Origin: Sphingomonas sp. Y38-1Y
GTDB taxonomy: Bacteria > Pseudomonadota > Alphaproteobacteria > Sphingomonadales > Sphingomonadaceae
Length of the DNA stretch: 64,000 nucleotides
Direction of reading: 5' to 3'
Assembly: GCF_032391395.1 (NCBI RefSeq)
Contig: NZ_CP135916.1
Location: 1,488,001-1,552,000, forward strand
Shown: positions 10,081 to 18,943 of the stretch, piece after piece
Numbering within the stretch: the stretch's first letter is position 1
Layout of the letters: the number at the start of each line of letters is the position of its first letter
Notes under the pieces: generated by a model
Told to the model about the DNA's origin: nothing
Seen by the model: only the letters and a program-made list of their open reading frames with translations
Databases searched by the model: none
Program-made: the position numbers and the translations under genes

Positions 10081-10992
10081 TTACTCGACCGGCGGCCCGA
10101 ACACCGACCAGCCGGTCTTCGTCGTCAGCATCTCCAGCGCGCGCACGCCCAGGATCGAGTTGCCGTGCTGATCGAGGTTGGGCGACCACACCGCGATCGA
10201 CGCGCGTTCGGGCGCGATCGCCAGGATGCCGCCGCCGACGCCGCTCTTGGCGGGGAGGCCGACACGAACCGCAAAGTCACCCGATCCGTCATAGTGGCCG
10301 CAGGTCATCATGAGTGCGAGTACCGTCCGCCGCCGCGTCGCACATTGGTCCGCGGCCTCGTCGGCGCCGCCCAGCCGGGTGGCGGTGAGGAAGCGGCCGG
10401 CCAGTGCCAGCCCGGCGCAATCGACCGAGATCGCGCATTGCCGCCGATAGCCATCGAGCACCCGATCTAGGTCGCCGGTCAGGTTGTCGTGATGCTTCAT
10501 GAAGCTCAGCATCGCCATGTTGAGGTCGCCGCCTTCGCCGAGCACATCCTCGTTCAGTGAGACGGCCTCGGCGCCGATCTGATCGCGCACGCAGTCGACG
10601 ACACGGTCGCGATCGTCGCCGTCGGCGAGCAGCAGGTCGACGACCACCAGCGCGCCGGCGTTGATGAAGGGGTTGCGCGGGATGCCCCTGGTCCGCTCCA
10701 GATCGACCATCGAGTTGAACGGGTCGCCCGACGGTTCGCGCCCTACGCGCTTGAACACCGCGTCGCCATGGCGCTCGAGCGCGATGTCGAGCGCCAGTAC
10801 CTTGCTGATGCTCTGGATGGGGAAGCGGGTGCCGGCGTCGCCGGCGGTCAGCACCCGGTCGGGCAGCGCCACCGCGATGCCGAAGGGGCCGGGCGCCGCA
10901 TCCTCGTCCTTGGCGTCGGCGGCGCGTTCGATCTCGGCGGCGTTGGCCGCGATTTCGCGGGCGATGTCGTCAATGATGGTTTGAAGGTCCAT
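10081..10992 (-). CDS. glsA: Glutaminase A
   Basis: The 303-residue protein belongs to the serine-dependent beta-lactamase-like glutaminases that hydrolyse glutamine to glutamate and ammonia. The catalytic pair is S61 and K64 in QSISK. Other family blocks present are EPSGDPFNSM, RNPFINAGAL, SVDCAGLALAGRFLT and, near the end, PAKSGVGGGILA followed by LDQHGNSILG. The length is normal for GlsA. ATG 10992 is preferred to the adjacent GTG 10995. The gene converges on groESL and shares the terminator at 10037-10074. Confidence 0.95.
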   Translation of the reverse strand: MDLQTIIDDIAREIAANAAEIERAADAKDEDAAPGPFGIAVALPDRVLTAGDAGTRFPIQSISKVLALDIALERHGDAVFKRVGREPSGDPFNSMVDLERTRGIPRNPFINAGALVVVDLLLADGDDRDRVVDCVRDQIGAEAVSLNEDVLGEGGDLNMAMLSFMKHHDNLTGDLDRVLDGYRRQCAISVDCAGLALAGRFLTATRLGGADEAADQCATRRRTVLALMMTCGHYDGSGDFAVRVGLPAKSGVGGGILAIAPERASIAVWSPNLDQHGNSILGVRALEMLTTKTGWSVFGPPVE

Positions 10993-11044
10993 CACCGCCC
11001 AACGTGCGTTCCGCGCGGACGGGTCCGCCGGAACGCGGCGTTCG

Positions 11045-11968
11045 TCAGTATCTTACCCGCGTCACCTTGATCTTCTTCTTCTCTAGCGCGGCGATGACGC
11101 TGTCGCGGCCGGCGAGGTGACCCGCACCCACCGCGACGAACACCGTGCCGGGCTTGTCCATGCGCGCGTCGATCCAGTCGGCCCAGCGCTGGTTGCGGTC
11201 GGTCAGCAGGATCTTGGCGACCTCCGGCGTGTCGGTCAGCCCCTCGTTCATGATCGCGCCGAGCTTCTCCGGATCACCCGCGGCCCAGGCAGCGACCATG
11301 TTCTCGATCATCGGCTGGATGCGCGGCAGTTCGGCGACGGTTGAGTTGAGCAGCGCGATCTGCGCCGAGTCCGACATCGATTCGAAATAGCCGAGCTGCT
11401 GTTCGGCGGTCTCCAGCCCGGTGACGGTCTTGCGCGCGGTCTTGGCGGCGGCGGTGATCTGCGCTTCGGCACCCTGCGCCGGATCGTAGCCGAGCTTGAT
11501 GAGCGGCAGCAGCGACAGGTTGGTGGAGGCGAACCACGGATCGGTACGGTCGAACACGTTGGCGGGCAGGCCGAGGTCGGACAGCGCCTTCAGGTACGCC
11601 GCCTTCTTGTCGGGTGCGAGCTTGTCGGGAAGGGCGGGGCCGCTGGTCGTGATCGCCAGCCGCTGGATCAGGCTCTGCATCGCCTGCGGGTCGGGCATCA
11701 CCATTTCCAGCACGACCTCGTCGCTGGCGTCGAAGGCGCTGCGCACACCCTCGTCGAACCAGCTGAGACCGGGCTTGAGCACGTGGATGGTGCCGAACAG
11801 ATAGATCGTCGTGTCGTCATCGCGAACGACCCACAGCGCCGGGTCGGCATCGACGGTGGCGGCGGGCGCGGGCTGTGGTGCGGGTTGCGGCGCGGTCTGC
11901 GCGGACAGGCTCATCGGCGAGGCCGCGAGGCCCAGGGCAATCAGCAGCTTCTTCAGACGTGTCGGCAC
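11045..11968 (-). CDS. TraB/GumN-family protein, exported
   Basis: The 307-residue protein begins with a Sec signal peptide (LLIALGLAASPMSLSA) and a Pro/Ala-rich linker. The TraB/GumN domain follows: WVVRDDDTTIYLFGTIHVLKPG at the start (GTxH motif), a conserved Glu in DEVVLEM, and a final VGAGHLAGRDSVIAAL. The family is related to the TIKI metalloproteases, in which the GTxH His and Glu residues bind metal, but bacterial members are uncharacterised apart from GumN in xanthan clusters. The start is taken as GTG 11968 because GAGAGG lies six bases upstream; a TTG at 11974 would be too close to it. Confidence 0.88.
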   Translation of the reverse strand: MPTRLKKLLIALGLAASPMSLSAQTAPQPAPQPAPAATVDADPALWVVRDDDTTIYLFGTIHVLKPGLSWFDEGVRSAFDASDEVVLEMVMPDPQAMQSLIQRLAITTSGPALPDKLAPDKKAAYLKALSDLGLPANVFDRTDPWFASTNLSLLPLIKLGYDPAQGAEAQITAAAKTARKTVTGLETAEQQLGYFESMSDSAQIALLNSTVAELPRIQPMIENMVAAWAAGDPEKLGAIMNEGLTDTPEVAKILLTDRNQRWADWIDARMDKPGTVFVAVGAGHLAGRDSVIAALEKKKIKVTRVRY

Positions 11969-12033
11969 CGGCAACCTCTCTTCGCGACGAGGGTGCTGGA
12001 TAGCCGGTTCGCGCGCGTTTGCCAGTGGCTAAC

Positions 12034-12073
12034 CGGCGCTTGCCGAGGGGGCGAATCATCTCGGCAAGCGCCG
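12034..12073. repeat. Perfect 14-bp inverted repeat
   Basis: CGGCGCTTGCCGAG (12034-12047) and its exact complement (12060-12073) surround a 12-base loop, between the upstream end of the GumN-like gene and the 3' end of the RDD gene. There is no T tract. It could be a terminator for the RDD operon, a protein-binding site or an RNA stem. Confidence 0.6.
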
Positions 12074-12185
12074 CGGGGCGTTCCGGGGGTGAATCGGACG
12101 CGCCCCGTATCTTCGCGAGTGCAGCAAAAAGGCTGGCGGCGCTAGGGGGGATCGCTCATCGGCCCGGCGCATGCGACGAAGCCAT

Positions 12186-13037
12186 TCAGGCTGCGTCGAA
12201 CTTGTCGCGCTTGCGCTGACCGAACAGCAGCCGCCGCTCCAGATGGCGGCGCAGCGCCCGGTAATAGGCATCGAGAAACGCACGGTCGCCGGGCACGTCG
12301 TAACGCCCAAGCTTGGCGCGGATCGTGTCGGCGACGGCGGCCATCGCCGCGGCATCGTCGCGACGAAGCACGTCCTCCAGCCGATGCAGCTCGTACTGGC
12401 CATAGACTTCCAGCTCCTCGGCCGAGAAGTCGATGGCGTGCGCCGCCTCGCCGCGCATCAGGTCGCTGCCGATCTTGCGCCGCTCCGCCTCGATCACCCA
12501 GGTGCCCGCGATCAGGTCACCGGCACGAAGGCGGTCGCGGTTGAACAGCGGGAAGAACAGGAAGATCGCGGTCCAGGCGAGGCCGAACCCCGCGGTCCAC
12601 TGGTCGGCTAGCCCGCGCGACCCCGAAAAAGCAAGGAAGGTGAGCGGCAGGAACACCTCGATCTCGCGCATCAGGTTGCGCGCGACGATCGCGCCGCCGG
12701 TCAGCCGGCCGCCGTCGCGCGCGACGACGCGCAGCTTCATCACGCGCTTGCCCAGCGTCGCCGCACGGCCGCCGCTCTCACCCAGGATGAAGTAGAAATT
12801 GCGCAGGAAGAAGAAGCCGAGCAGCCAGAGGATCAGCATGACGTTGCCGATCGAGCCGCCGAAGCCGGTGTGAAAGGCGAGCAGCGCCAGCGTCACCCCG
12901 ATCAGGATGCCGAGCATCAGCAGCGCGTCGATGATGAACGCACCCGCGCGCGCGCCGGCACCCGCCAGGCGCAGGTTGAGCGCAACGCCCTCCGGCGTCA
13001 CCAGCCGGCGGCCGAGTCCGACCTTAACGCGCGCCAA
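12186..13037 (-). CDS. RDD-family membrane protein, last gene of MoxR operon
   Basis: After VTPEGVALNLRLAGAGARAGAFIIDALL, the RDD signature at the start of helix 1 with R and D placed as in the family, come two further hydrophobic segments and TLGKRVMKLRVVARDG. The C-terminal third is soluble and charged. RDD proteins are small integral membrane proteins of uncertain, possibly transport-related, function. The start is uncertain: TTG 13037, preceded by a run of G, overlaps the SpoIIM-like gene by 14 bases; GTG 13001 is the alternative. Linkage to SpoIIM, DUF58 and MoxR genes is a conserved arrangement whose role is not established. Confidence 0.85.
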   Translation of the reverse strand: MARVKVGLGRRLVTPEGVALNLRLAGAGARAGAFIIDALLMLGILIGVTLALLAFHTGFGGSIGNVMLILWLLGFFFLRNFYFILGESGGRAATLGKRVMKLRVVARDGGRLTGGAIVARNLMREIEVFLPLTFLAFSGSRGLADQWTAGFGLAWTAIFLFFPLFNRDRLRAGDLIAGTWVIEAERRKIGSDLMRGEAAHAIDFSAEELEVYGQYELHRLEDVLRRDDAAAMAAVADTIRAKLGRYDVPGDRAFLDAYYRALRRHLERRLLFGQRKRDKFDAA

Positions 13038-14025
13038 GCCGGCGGCCCCCCAAGGCGAAATAGGTGGTCCAGAGTGCCAGCATCGCTGCCGCGACGGCAA
13101 AGCGCGCATCGTCGGTGCGGATGAGCTGTCGCCCGAACCCTTCGAGCAAGCCCGCAACCAGCAGCATGATGACGACGCCGATCATCACGATCGCCGCCCG
13201 CTCACCGGCATGGCGCGCCGCGGTCAGGCGGCTGCGTGGCCCGGGAAAGGCGACGGCGCGGCCGATGTGGAAGCCGGCCGCCGCCGACAGGATGATCGCA
13301 GTGAGCTCGGTCGTGCCGTGGATCATCAGCCAGCCGGTCAGCCCCCAACCGAGCCCCTTGGGAACATAGACGGCATAGAAGGCGCCGAGCAGCGCGCCAT
13401 TGGAGGCAAGCAGCAGCATCGTCGGCACGCCGAATGCGAAGCCGAGCGCGAAGACGAGGATCGAGATCTGCGCATTGTGGGTGAACAGCGCGGTCGCGAA
13501 GATCTCCAGCCCGCCCTGACCGGGCGCGTCGTAGAGCGTGCCGCGCAGGAACTGGACGCCCGCCTGCGGATTGCGGCCGTTGGCCAGGCCCGGCGGCACG
13601 ATCGCGTCGAACCAGCCCGGATCGGCCAGGATCAGCGCATAGCCTGCCGCCGCCGAGGCCATGAACAGCGCGAATGCGAGCAGCAGCTCCGGCACGATCC
13701 CGCGCACCGCAGCGGGCCAACCCTGCCGGAAGAAGCCAACGACCTGACGCCCCCAGGGCTCGCGCGCCGAATAGAGGAGGAAATAGGCGCGGGTCGACAA
13801 TTGCTCGAGATAGCCGATCAGGTCGGCATCCAGCGACGTCTCACGCGCGATCGATAGGGCCGACAGCGTTGCGCGATAGAGACGCGGCAGCTCGACCAGC
13901 TCAGCCTCCGACAGGCGGCGGACCGATCCCTTCTCGACACGCTTGAGCAGCGATTCGAGCCGCGCCCAGTCGCTCTCGCGCTCGGCGCGGAAATGGTCGG
14001 GGGTGAAGATCGCCTGGCTCGCCAT
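13024..14025 (-). CDS. Stage II sporulation protein M-like (SpoIIM/DUF95) membrane protein
   Basis: The 333-residue protein has a charged helical N-terminal third followed by about six membrane segments, including FALFMASAAAGYALIL and FALGFAFGVPTMLLLASNGALLGA, and the family motif HGTTELTAI. SpoIIM in Bacillus acts in engulfment with peptidoglycan hydrolases; relatives in Gram-negative MoxR clusters have no defined role and nothing here suggests sporulation. ATG 14025 overlaps the TGA of the DUF58 gene by one base (TGATG), preceded by an in-frame GTG at 14028. Confidence 0.88.
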   Translation of the reverse strand: MASQAIFTPDHFRAERESDWARLESLLKRVEKGSVRRLSEAELVELPRLYRATLSALSIARETSLDADLIGYLEQLSTRAYFLLYSAREPWGRQVVGFFRQGWPAAVRGIVPELLLAFALFMASAAAGYALILADPGWFDAIVPPGLANGRNPQAGVQFLRGTLYDAPGQGGLEIFATALFTHNAQISILVFALGFAFGVPTMLLLASNGALLGAFYAVYVPKGLGWGLTGWLMIHGTTELTAIILSAAAGFHIGRAVAFPGPRSRLTAARHAGERAAIVMIGVVIMLLVAGLLEGFGRQLIRTDDARFAVAAAMLALWTTYFALGGRRLGAR

Positions 14026-15269
14026 CACGGCCGCTCCCGCAGCGAGAGATAGCGTTCGACGAGCGCGAGCGGCGCGGCGTCGGGCGCAGCCTCGATCACA
14101 TCGATGCCCTGACGCTTCAATCGCTCGACGACGATCCTGCGCTCGCGCAGCAGACCGTGCGCGACATTGGCGCGGGTGACGTCGTCGGCGCTGGCCGGGC
14201 GGGCGTCGGCGAACTGCATCAGCTCGGTATCGTGGAACAGCATGAACAGCAGGCGATGGCGCCGCAGCAGCCGCCCCGCGGCGGCGAGCATCAGCTCGGC
14301 GGCGGTCGGGTCGGGAAACTCGGTGAACAGGACGATCAGCGACCGCCGGTCGAGCCGCTGGTCGAGCAAGGTGAGGGCGAGCGTAAAATTGGTCTCGTCG
14401 CTGCCATAATCGATGTCGGCGGCGTGAGCGTGGAGCCGCGCAAACGCCGAGCCGCCGCCCAGGCTGCCCGAATCGACGCGGGGGCGGGCGTCGAAGGCGA
14501 ACAGGCGGGCGCGGTCACCGGACTTCAGCGCGACGAACGCCGCCAGCAGCGCCGCCGAGACCGCGCGGTCAACGCGCGGCACGCCGTCGACCGGCTCCGC
14601 CATCGATCGTCCGCAATCGACGGCGAGGACGATGGGGTTGTCGCGCTCCGTGCGGTATTCGCGGGCGAGCAGCGAGAGGTGGCGGGCAGACGCCTTCCAG
14701 TCGATCGTGCGGCGGGCCATGCCCGGCTGGAAGCCGGTTAGCGCCTGGAACTCCTGACCCTCGCCCGCCTCGACGCGCATCCGCTGACCGAATTGCGGCG
14801 CGGTGAGGTGCTGGCGCATCGCCGCTTCGCGTACGCCGGCGATGTCGGGGGTGACGCGGACCGCGATGTCGGCGGTGCGCGCGCGCTGCCATGCGCCAAG
14901 GCCCAGCGGACCGCGTGCGCGTGCCCAGAGCCGGCCGATCCGCGCGGTACCGCGGCGGACGGCGCGGTAGCACAGGGGGCTCTCCTCGACGAGCGGGTCG
15001 CTGACGTCGGCGGCGAAGTCGAGCTTGGCGCCGGCGATCTGCGGGCGGATTTGCACTTCGGTGCCGACGGGCACGGCGCCGGGCACCGCCACCTCCAGCG
15101 GACCGCGCACGCCCGAGGCGAGCATGCCGTCGATCAGCACCATCAGCGCGACGCCCAGCGCCCACAGCACCGCGATCGCCCAGCCGCCCGGCGCGACGAC
15201 GCCGAGCGCCAGCGCGGCGGGCGCCGCGACCAGCGCCAGCATCGCCGCACGGGGCGTGGGCACGATCAA
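14025..15269 (-). CDS. DUF58 domain protein (VWA-like) of MoxR operon
   Basis: The 414-residue protein has two N-terminal membrane helices (about 8-50). DUF58 follows with the hallmark TIDWKASARH, then a von Willebrand A-like fold with a degenerate metal site (VLAVDCGRSM, in place of DxSxS) and LIVLFTEF. DUF58 proteins accompany MoxR ATPases and are thought to be clients or adaptors in assembling other proteins. The start is TTG 15269, which overlaps the stop of the MoxR gene as TTGA and gives the usual N-terminus MIVPTPRA. Confidence 0.9.
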   Translation of the reverse strand: MIVPTPRAAMLALVAAPAALALGVVAPGGWAIAVLWALGVALMVLIDGMLASGVRGPLEVAVPGAVPVGTEVQIRPQIAGAKLDFAADVSDPLVEESPLCYRAVRRGTARIGRLWARARGPLGLGAWQRARTADIAVRVTPDIAGVREAAMRQHLTAPQFGQRMRVEAGEGQEFQALTGFQPGMARRTIDWKASARHLSLLAREYRTERDNPIVLAVDCGRSMAEPVDGVPRVDRAVSAALLAAFVALKSGDRARLFAFDARPRVDSGSLGGGSAFARLHAHAADIDYGSDETNFTLALTLLDQRLDRRSLIVLFTEFPDPTAAELMLAAAGRLLRRHRLLFMLFHDTELMQFADARPASADDVTRANVAHGLLRERRIVVERLKRQGIDVIEAAPDAAPLALVERYLSLRERP

Positions 15270-16222
15270 CGCGGCGCCTCGACGCTCTCGATCAGCTCGG
15301 CGACGACCTGATCGACGCGGCGGCCGTCGATCTCGGCGGCGGGGGACAGGATCAGGCGGTGGCGAAGCAGGGGGGCGGCGAGCGCCTTGACGTCGTCGGG
15401 GATGACATAGTCGCGCCCGTCGAGCGCCGCGGCGGCGCGCGCGGCACTGGCGAGCGCGGAGGCAGCGCGGGGGCTGGCGCCGCTTGCCAGGTCGCCATGC
15501 GCGCGGGTCGCGCGGACCAGCGCGACGACATAGTCGATGATCGGCTCGACCAGCCCGACACCCCGCACCGTCTCGATCGCGGCGGCCAGCGCGGCGGCGT
15601 CGGCGACCTGGGCCACGCCCTGTTCGGCGGCGCGCGGCACGCCGCCCGCGGCGCCGTACTGCCCGACGATCGCCCGCTCGGCGGCTTCGCTCGGATAATC
15701 GATATCGATCTTGAACAGGAAGCGGTCGAGCTGCGCCTCCGGCAGCGGATAGACGCCCTGCTGCTCGATCGGGTTCTGCGTCGCGACGACGGTGAAGCGG
15801 TCGGACAGCCGCTCGGTCCGCCCGTCGAGCGTGATCGCGCGCTCCTGCATCGCCTCGAGCAGCGCGGCCTGCGTCTTGGGCGGGGTGCGGTTGATTTCGT
15901 CGGCGAGCAGCAGCTCGCAGAACACCGGCCCCTTGGTGAGGGCAAAGGCGCTGGTCTGGAAGTTGAACAGGTTGGCGCCGACGATGTCGCCGGGCATCAG
16001 GTCGGGGGTGAACTGGATGCGCCCGAAATCGAGGCCGAGCGTCCGCGCGAAGCTTTGTGCGAGCAGCGTCTTGGCGGTGCCCGGCGGCCCTTCGAGCAGG
16101 ACGTGCCCGCCCGACAGCAGGGCGACGAGCAGCAGGCGCACCGTCGGCGACTGGTCGACCACCGCCTTTGCCACTTCGCCGTCGATCGCGCGGCCAAGTG
16201 CCGCCACTTCGTCGAGGGTCAT
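15266..16222 (-). CDS. MoxR-family AAA+ ATPase
   Basis: The 318-residue ATPase carries Walker A GPPGTAKT, Walker B LLADEINR, the sensor-1 region FTVVATQNPIEQQGVYPLPEAQLDRFLFK and an all-helical lid domain with sensor 2. MoxR proteins act as chaperone-like ATPases that activate or insert cofactors into partner complexes, together with VWA-domain proteins. Its ATG at 16222 overlaps the preceding stop (ATGA), and the following DUF58 gene starts on its stop codon. The client in this organism is unknown. Confidence 0.95.
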   Translation of the reverse strand: MTLDEVAALGRAIDGEVAKAVVDQSPTVRLLLVALLSGGHVLLEGPPGTAKTLLAQSFARTLGLDFGRIQFTPDLMPGDIVGANLFNFQTSAFALTKGPVFCELLLADEINRTPPKTQAALLEAMQERAITLDGRTERLSDRFTVVATQNPIEQQGVYPLPEAQLDRFLFKIDIDYPSEAAERAIVGQYGAAGGVPRAAEQGVAQVADAAALAAAIETVRGVGLVEPIIDYVVALVRATRAHGDLASGASPRAASALASAARAAAALDGRDYVIPDDVKALAAPLLRHRLILSPAAEIDGRRVDQVVAELIESVEAPR

Positions 16223-17397
16223 GCCTTCTCCTTGGTAAAATCGTCGAGCGCCGCGGCGGCGGCAGCCAAAGTCGTGTCGTCGTGCGCGTCGGCGGCGGCG
16301 CGGTACCGCTCGGCAAAGCCGGGCCGCCGCGCCTCCAGCCAGTCGGTCAGCGCCGCGCCGGTCAGCCCCGCCGGTGCATGCAGCCGCGTGCCCAGCCGCT
16401 CGGCACGCATGGCGGCGAACCGCTCGCCGCCCGCGCTCGACCGACCCGCGCGGCGGGTGAGCATGATAATCGTCTCGATCAGCGCCGCCTTGCCGAACGG
16501 GATCGCGCGCGCGTCGCGGCGCGGCGGGCCGAAGCGCGCGGCGCTCGCCCAGCCGGCTAGAATCGCGGCCGCGAGCAGCGCGATCGTCACCGCGACGAAG
16601 GGCGGCGTCAGCATCAGCTTGACAAGGTTGCGGTCGCCCGCGCGGTAATGGAGCGTCAGGTCGAAGGCGACGGCGTCGAGCTGATCGTCGTTCATCGCCT
16701 TGATCGCGGCGACGATCGCGCGCGCATTGCGCGGATCGCGCAGGCCGTAATTGTTGGCGAGGTCGGGATCGGCGAGGAGCCAGACTTTCTGAGACGGAAG
16801 CTTGCCCAGGATCGCGCCCCGGCCGGTCACACTAATCCACGGTTCGACACCCTTGGCGATCACCTGTGGCTGCTCGATCGGGGCGAGCGGCCAGCCGGGC
16901 GCCACCGGACGGCGGACCTGCGATCCGTCGCGATTGACCTCGAGCTGACCGACCTGGCTGAGCATCGTGTCCAGCGTCAGCACGCCCATGTCGCCCTGCA
17001 CACGCCGCTCGCGAGTCGGCGAGAAGCCATCTCGCTCGGTCTGCCATTTGGGCAGGATGATGAGCAGCGGCTTCGCATCGCGGCGCCTGACCAGGTCTGC
17101 GAGGTCGGCGGGCCGGGTTTGCGCGTCGGGCGTGGCGATCACCAGCGTGTCGGAAGTGAGGGCGTCGTTGTCGCGGGCCAGGGTCACGGTCGTGCCGGGC
17201 AACTTGGCGAGAAGGTCGTGGAGCGCCTGGAACCCCGTCGCGCCCTTGGCCGTGGCGCCGGGCACGCGCGTCATGCGTTGTTCGATCTCCTGACCGAATC
17301 CCACCATCACGAGGAGCGCGAGCAGCAGCACCGCGCCGAGCCCGGCAAGGATCACGCCGCCGCGCGTCGTGAAGGGAGTGGGATTGCCGTCGCTCAA
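16219..17397 (-). CDS. DUF4350 domain membrane protein of MoxR operon
   Basis: The 392-residue protein has a membrane helix near residues 12-33 (VILAGLGAVLLLALLVMVGFG), then a DUF4350-type alpha/beta domain (GFQALHDLLAKL, DTLVIATPDA, PLLIILPKW, KVWLLADPDLANNYGL), and a second helix near 285-305 before a soluble tail. The fold resembles the substrate-binding parts of Gld/ABC-associated proteins, but its role is unknown. The start is inferred as TTG 17397, overlapping the stop of the upstream DUF4129 gene by four bases (TTGA); this removes a long spurious N-terminus. Confidence 0.85.
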   Translation of the reverse strand: MSDGNPTPFTTRGGVILAGLGAVLLLALLVMVGFGQEIEQRMTRVPGATAKGATGFQALHDLLAKLPGTTVTLARDNDALTSDTLVIATPDAQTRPADLADLVRRRDAKPLLIILPKWQTERDGFSPTRERRVQGDMGVLTLDTMLSQVGQLEVNRDGSQVRRPVAPGWPLAPIEQPQVIAKGVEPWISVTGRGAILGKLPSQKVWLLADPDLANNYGLRDPRNARAIVAAIKAMNDDQLDAVAFDLTLHYRAGDRNLVKLMLTPPFVAVTIALLAAAILAGWASAARFGPPRRDARAIPFGKAALIETIIMLTRRAGRSSAGGERFAAMRAERLGTRLHAPAGLTGAALTDWLEARRPGFAERYRAAADAHDDTTLAAAAAALDDFTKEKA

Positions 17398-18014
17398 AGC
17401 GCGAACGCTCGATAGGCGTCGCGCGCCGTTTGCCAATCCTCGGGCCCGAGCGGGCGGGCGGCAAAGATGCCGCGTTCGGTCAGCGCCACCAAGCGGGAGA
17501 AGACGCCGCGCGCCGCAGCCGGGATCGCCGGGACGCCGGCGATGTCGCGCGCGGTCAGCGAGGGGCGGACGAGGCCCGCGCGCCACGCCTCGATATCCTC
17601 GATCGACCGGTGGAGGAGAAGCTGGACCGCCGCCTCGAACCGGCCAGCAGCCGCCAGCGCCTCCGCCTCCGCGAGGAGCGCGCGGGCAGCGGCCTGGGTG
17701 GGCTGCCATGCCGGCTCCGCCTCGCTCGGGCGGCGGGCGAGGCGGTTCCGCAGCCAGTCGCGGATGGGCGCGAAGAAGCTGGCCACCAGCACGATCAGGA
17801 TGAGCGCGACCAGCACCCAGAACACGCCCTGCCAGAACGGGCCCAGCGCACGAAAGAAACGGTCGATGCCCGCCGCAAGCGAGCGCATCCATTCGGGCGT
17901 CTGCTGCTCCGCCTCGACCACGCGCCAGGGAAAGTCGAACTGGATCGAGGGATCGGCGCGCACCGCCTTGTGCGCGGCGTCGACGGCGTCGGTGTCGATC
18001 GTCGTCGCTGGCAC
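17394..18014 (-). CDS. DUF4129 domain membrane protein, first gene of MoxR operon
   Basis: The 206-residue protein has one membrane helix at about residues 63-82 (VFWVLVALILIVLVASFFA) and a C-terminal DUF4129 domain (ARALLAEAEALAAAGRFEAAVQLLLHRSIEDIEA ... TARDI), which elsewhere occurs at the end of transglutaminase-like membrane proteins. It opens the six-gene leftward operon, starting at GTG 18014 after a G-rich stretch. The roughly 100-base gap to the divergent gene at 18114 must hold both promoters. Confidence 0.82.
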   Translation of the reverse strand: MPATTIDTDAVDAAHKAVRADPSIQFDFPWRVVEAEQQTPEWMRSLAAGIDRFFRALGPFWQGVFWVLVALILIVLVASFFAPIRDWLRNRLARRPSEAEPAWQPTQAAARALLAEAEALAAAGRFEAAVQLLLHRSIEDIEAWRAGLVRPSLTARDIAGVPAIPAAARGVFSRLVALTERGIFAARPLGPEDWQTARDAYRAFAL

Positions 18015-18113
18015 CCGTCACCCCCCAAAGCGTCCGCCGCAACCCAAGCAATTCGGTCGTTTACACGCAAGCCGTTTCGATCCACCTTTTGTCCAAGAAC
18101 AAAGGGGTTTCGC

Positions 18114-18911
18114 GTGTTTTCGGTCGTTGGCCTGACCTTCCTGCTGATCGCGGGCGTGTTTGCGGGTGCCATCGTCATGGCACTGCGCGGCGGCGCGGGG
18201 TTCGAGCTGTCGCGCGTGATCGGCGATGCGGGGACGGCGATCGGCCGGGCGCCGCTAATCTTTGCGGGCCTGGGCGTGGCGGCGACCGGCGTGCCGGGCC
18301 TTCTCGCCGTGTTGGGGGCGGTCGGTTCACCCGATCTGCCGATGCTGGCGACGTGGCCGACCGCATTCGGTCTCGGCCTCATCGCCTTCGCCTGGTACCA
18401 GCTTTGCACGATGGCGATGGTCGTCGCGACGCTGGAAGCGCTGGACGGCCGGGTGCGGATCGCCACCGTGCTGGCCCGGTCGTTGCCGGTCGTGCCGCAG
18501 GCGATGCTGACAAGCGTGCTCTACTGGGCGGCGGTATTCGCGGGCTTCGTGTTCTTCGTCGTGCCCGGCGCGATCCTCGCCTGCGTTTGGATGCTCGTGC
18601 TGCCGGTGTTGGCGGAGGAGCGGCCGTCGCCGTTTGCCGTATTCGGCCGCGCGGCGCGATTGAGCCGCGGCGTACGCTGGCAGCTGTTCCTGCTTGCGGC
18701 GATCGGCTTCGTGTTCGGCACGGTGGTGCAGGGGCTGCTGGGCGGGCTGGCGGCGCTGCTGGGCGGCGGCTGGATGTCGCAGGCGGCGTTCGTGCTTCTA
18801 AGCTCGCTCTTGTCGGTACTGCCGCCCGCGCTCGTCGCCAGCGCCTATCGCCAGCGCGTGGCCGCGATCGAGGGCCCTCGACGCCGCGAGCTCGAGGAAA
18901 TATTCGCGTGA
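18114..18911 (+). CDS. Polytopic membrane protein (YciC / DUF7847-like)
   Basis: The 265-residue protein has about six membrane segments. The block VVPGAILACVWMLVLPVLAEE followed by FGRAARLSRGVRWQLFLL resembles the YciC family of inner-membrane proteins, in which Pro-Gly in the third helix and a conserved Glu before a short amphipathic helix recur. Its function is unknown. The start GTG 18114 has AAAGGGG eight bases upstream. It is divergent from the MoxR operon and about 30 bases before the amidohydrolase pair, with which it may be co-transcribed. Confidence 0.78.
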   Translation: MFSVVGLTFLLIAGVFAGAIVMALRGGAGFELSRVIGDAGTAIGRAPLIFAGLGVAATGVPGLLAVLGAVGSPDLPMLATWPTAFGLGLIAFAWYQLCTMAMVVATLEALDGRVRIATVLARSLPVVPQAMLTSVLYWAAVFAGFVFFVVPGAILACVWMLVLPVLAEERPSPFAVFGRAARLSRGVRWQLFLLAAIGFVFGTVVQGLLGGLAALLGGGWMSQAAFVLLSSLLSVLPPALVASAYRQRVAAIEGPRRRELEEIFA

Positions 18912-18943
18912 TAACAACGATATCGAAGATCAGGGAGATACCA

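Noticed and set aside
13024..14025. Sporulation function
   Set aside because: The SpoIIM-like protein lies in a MoxR cluster; no other sporulation gene is present and sphingomonads do not sporulate.
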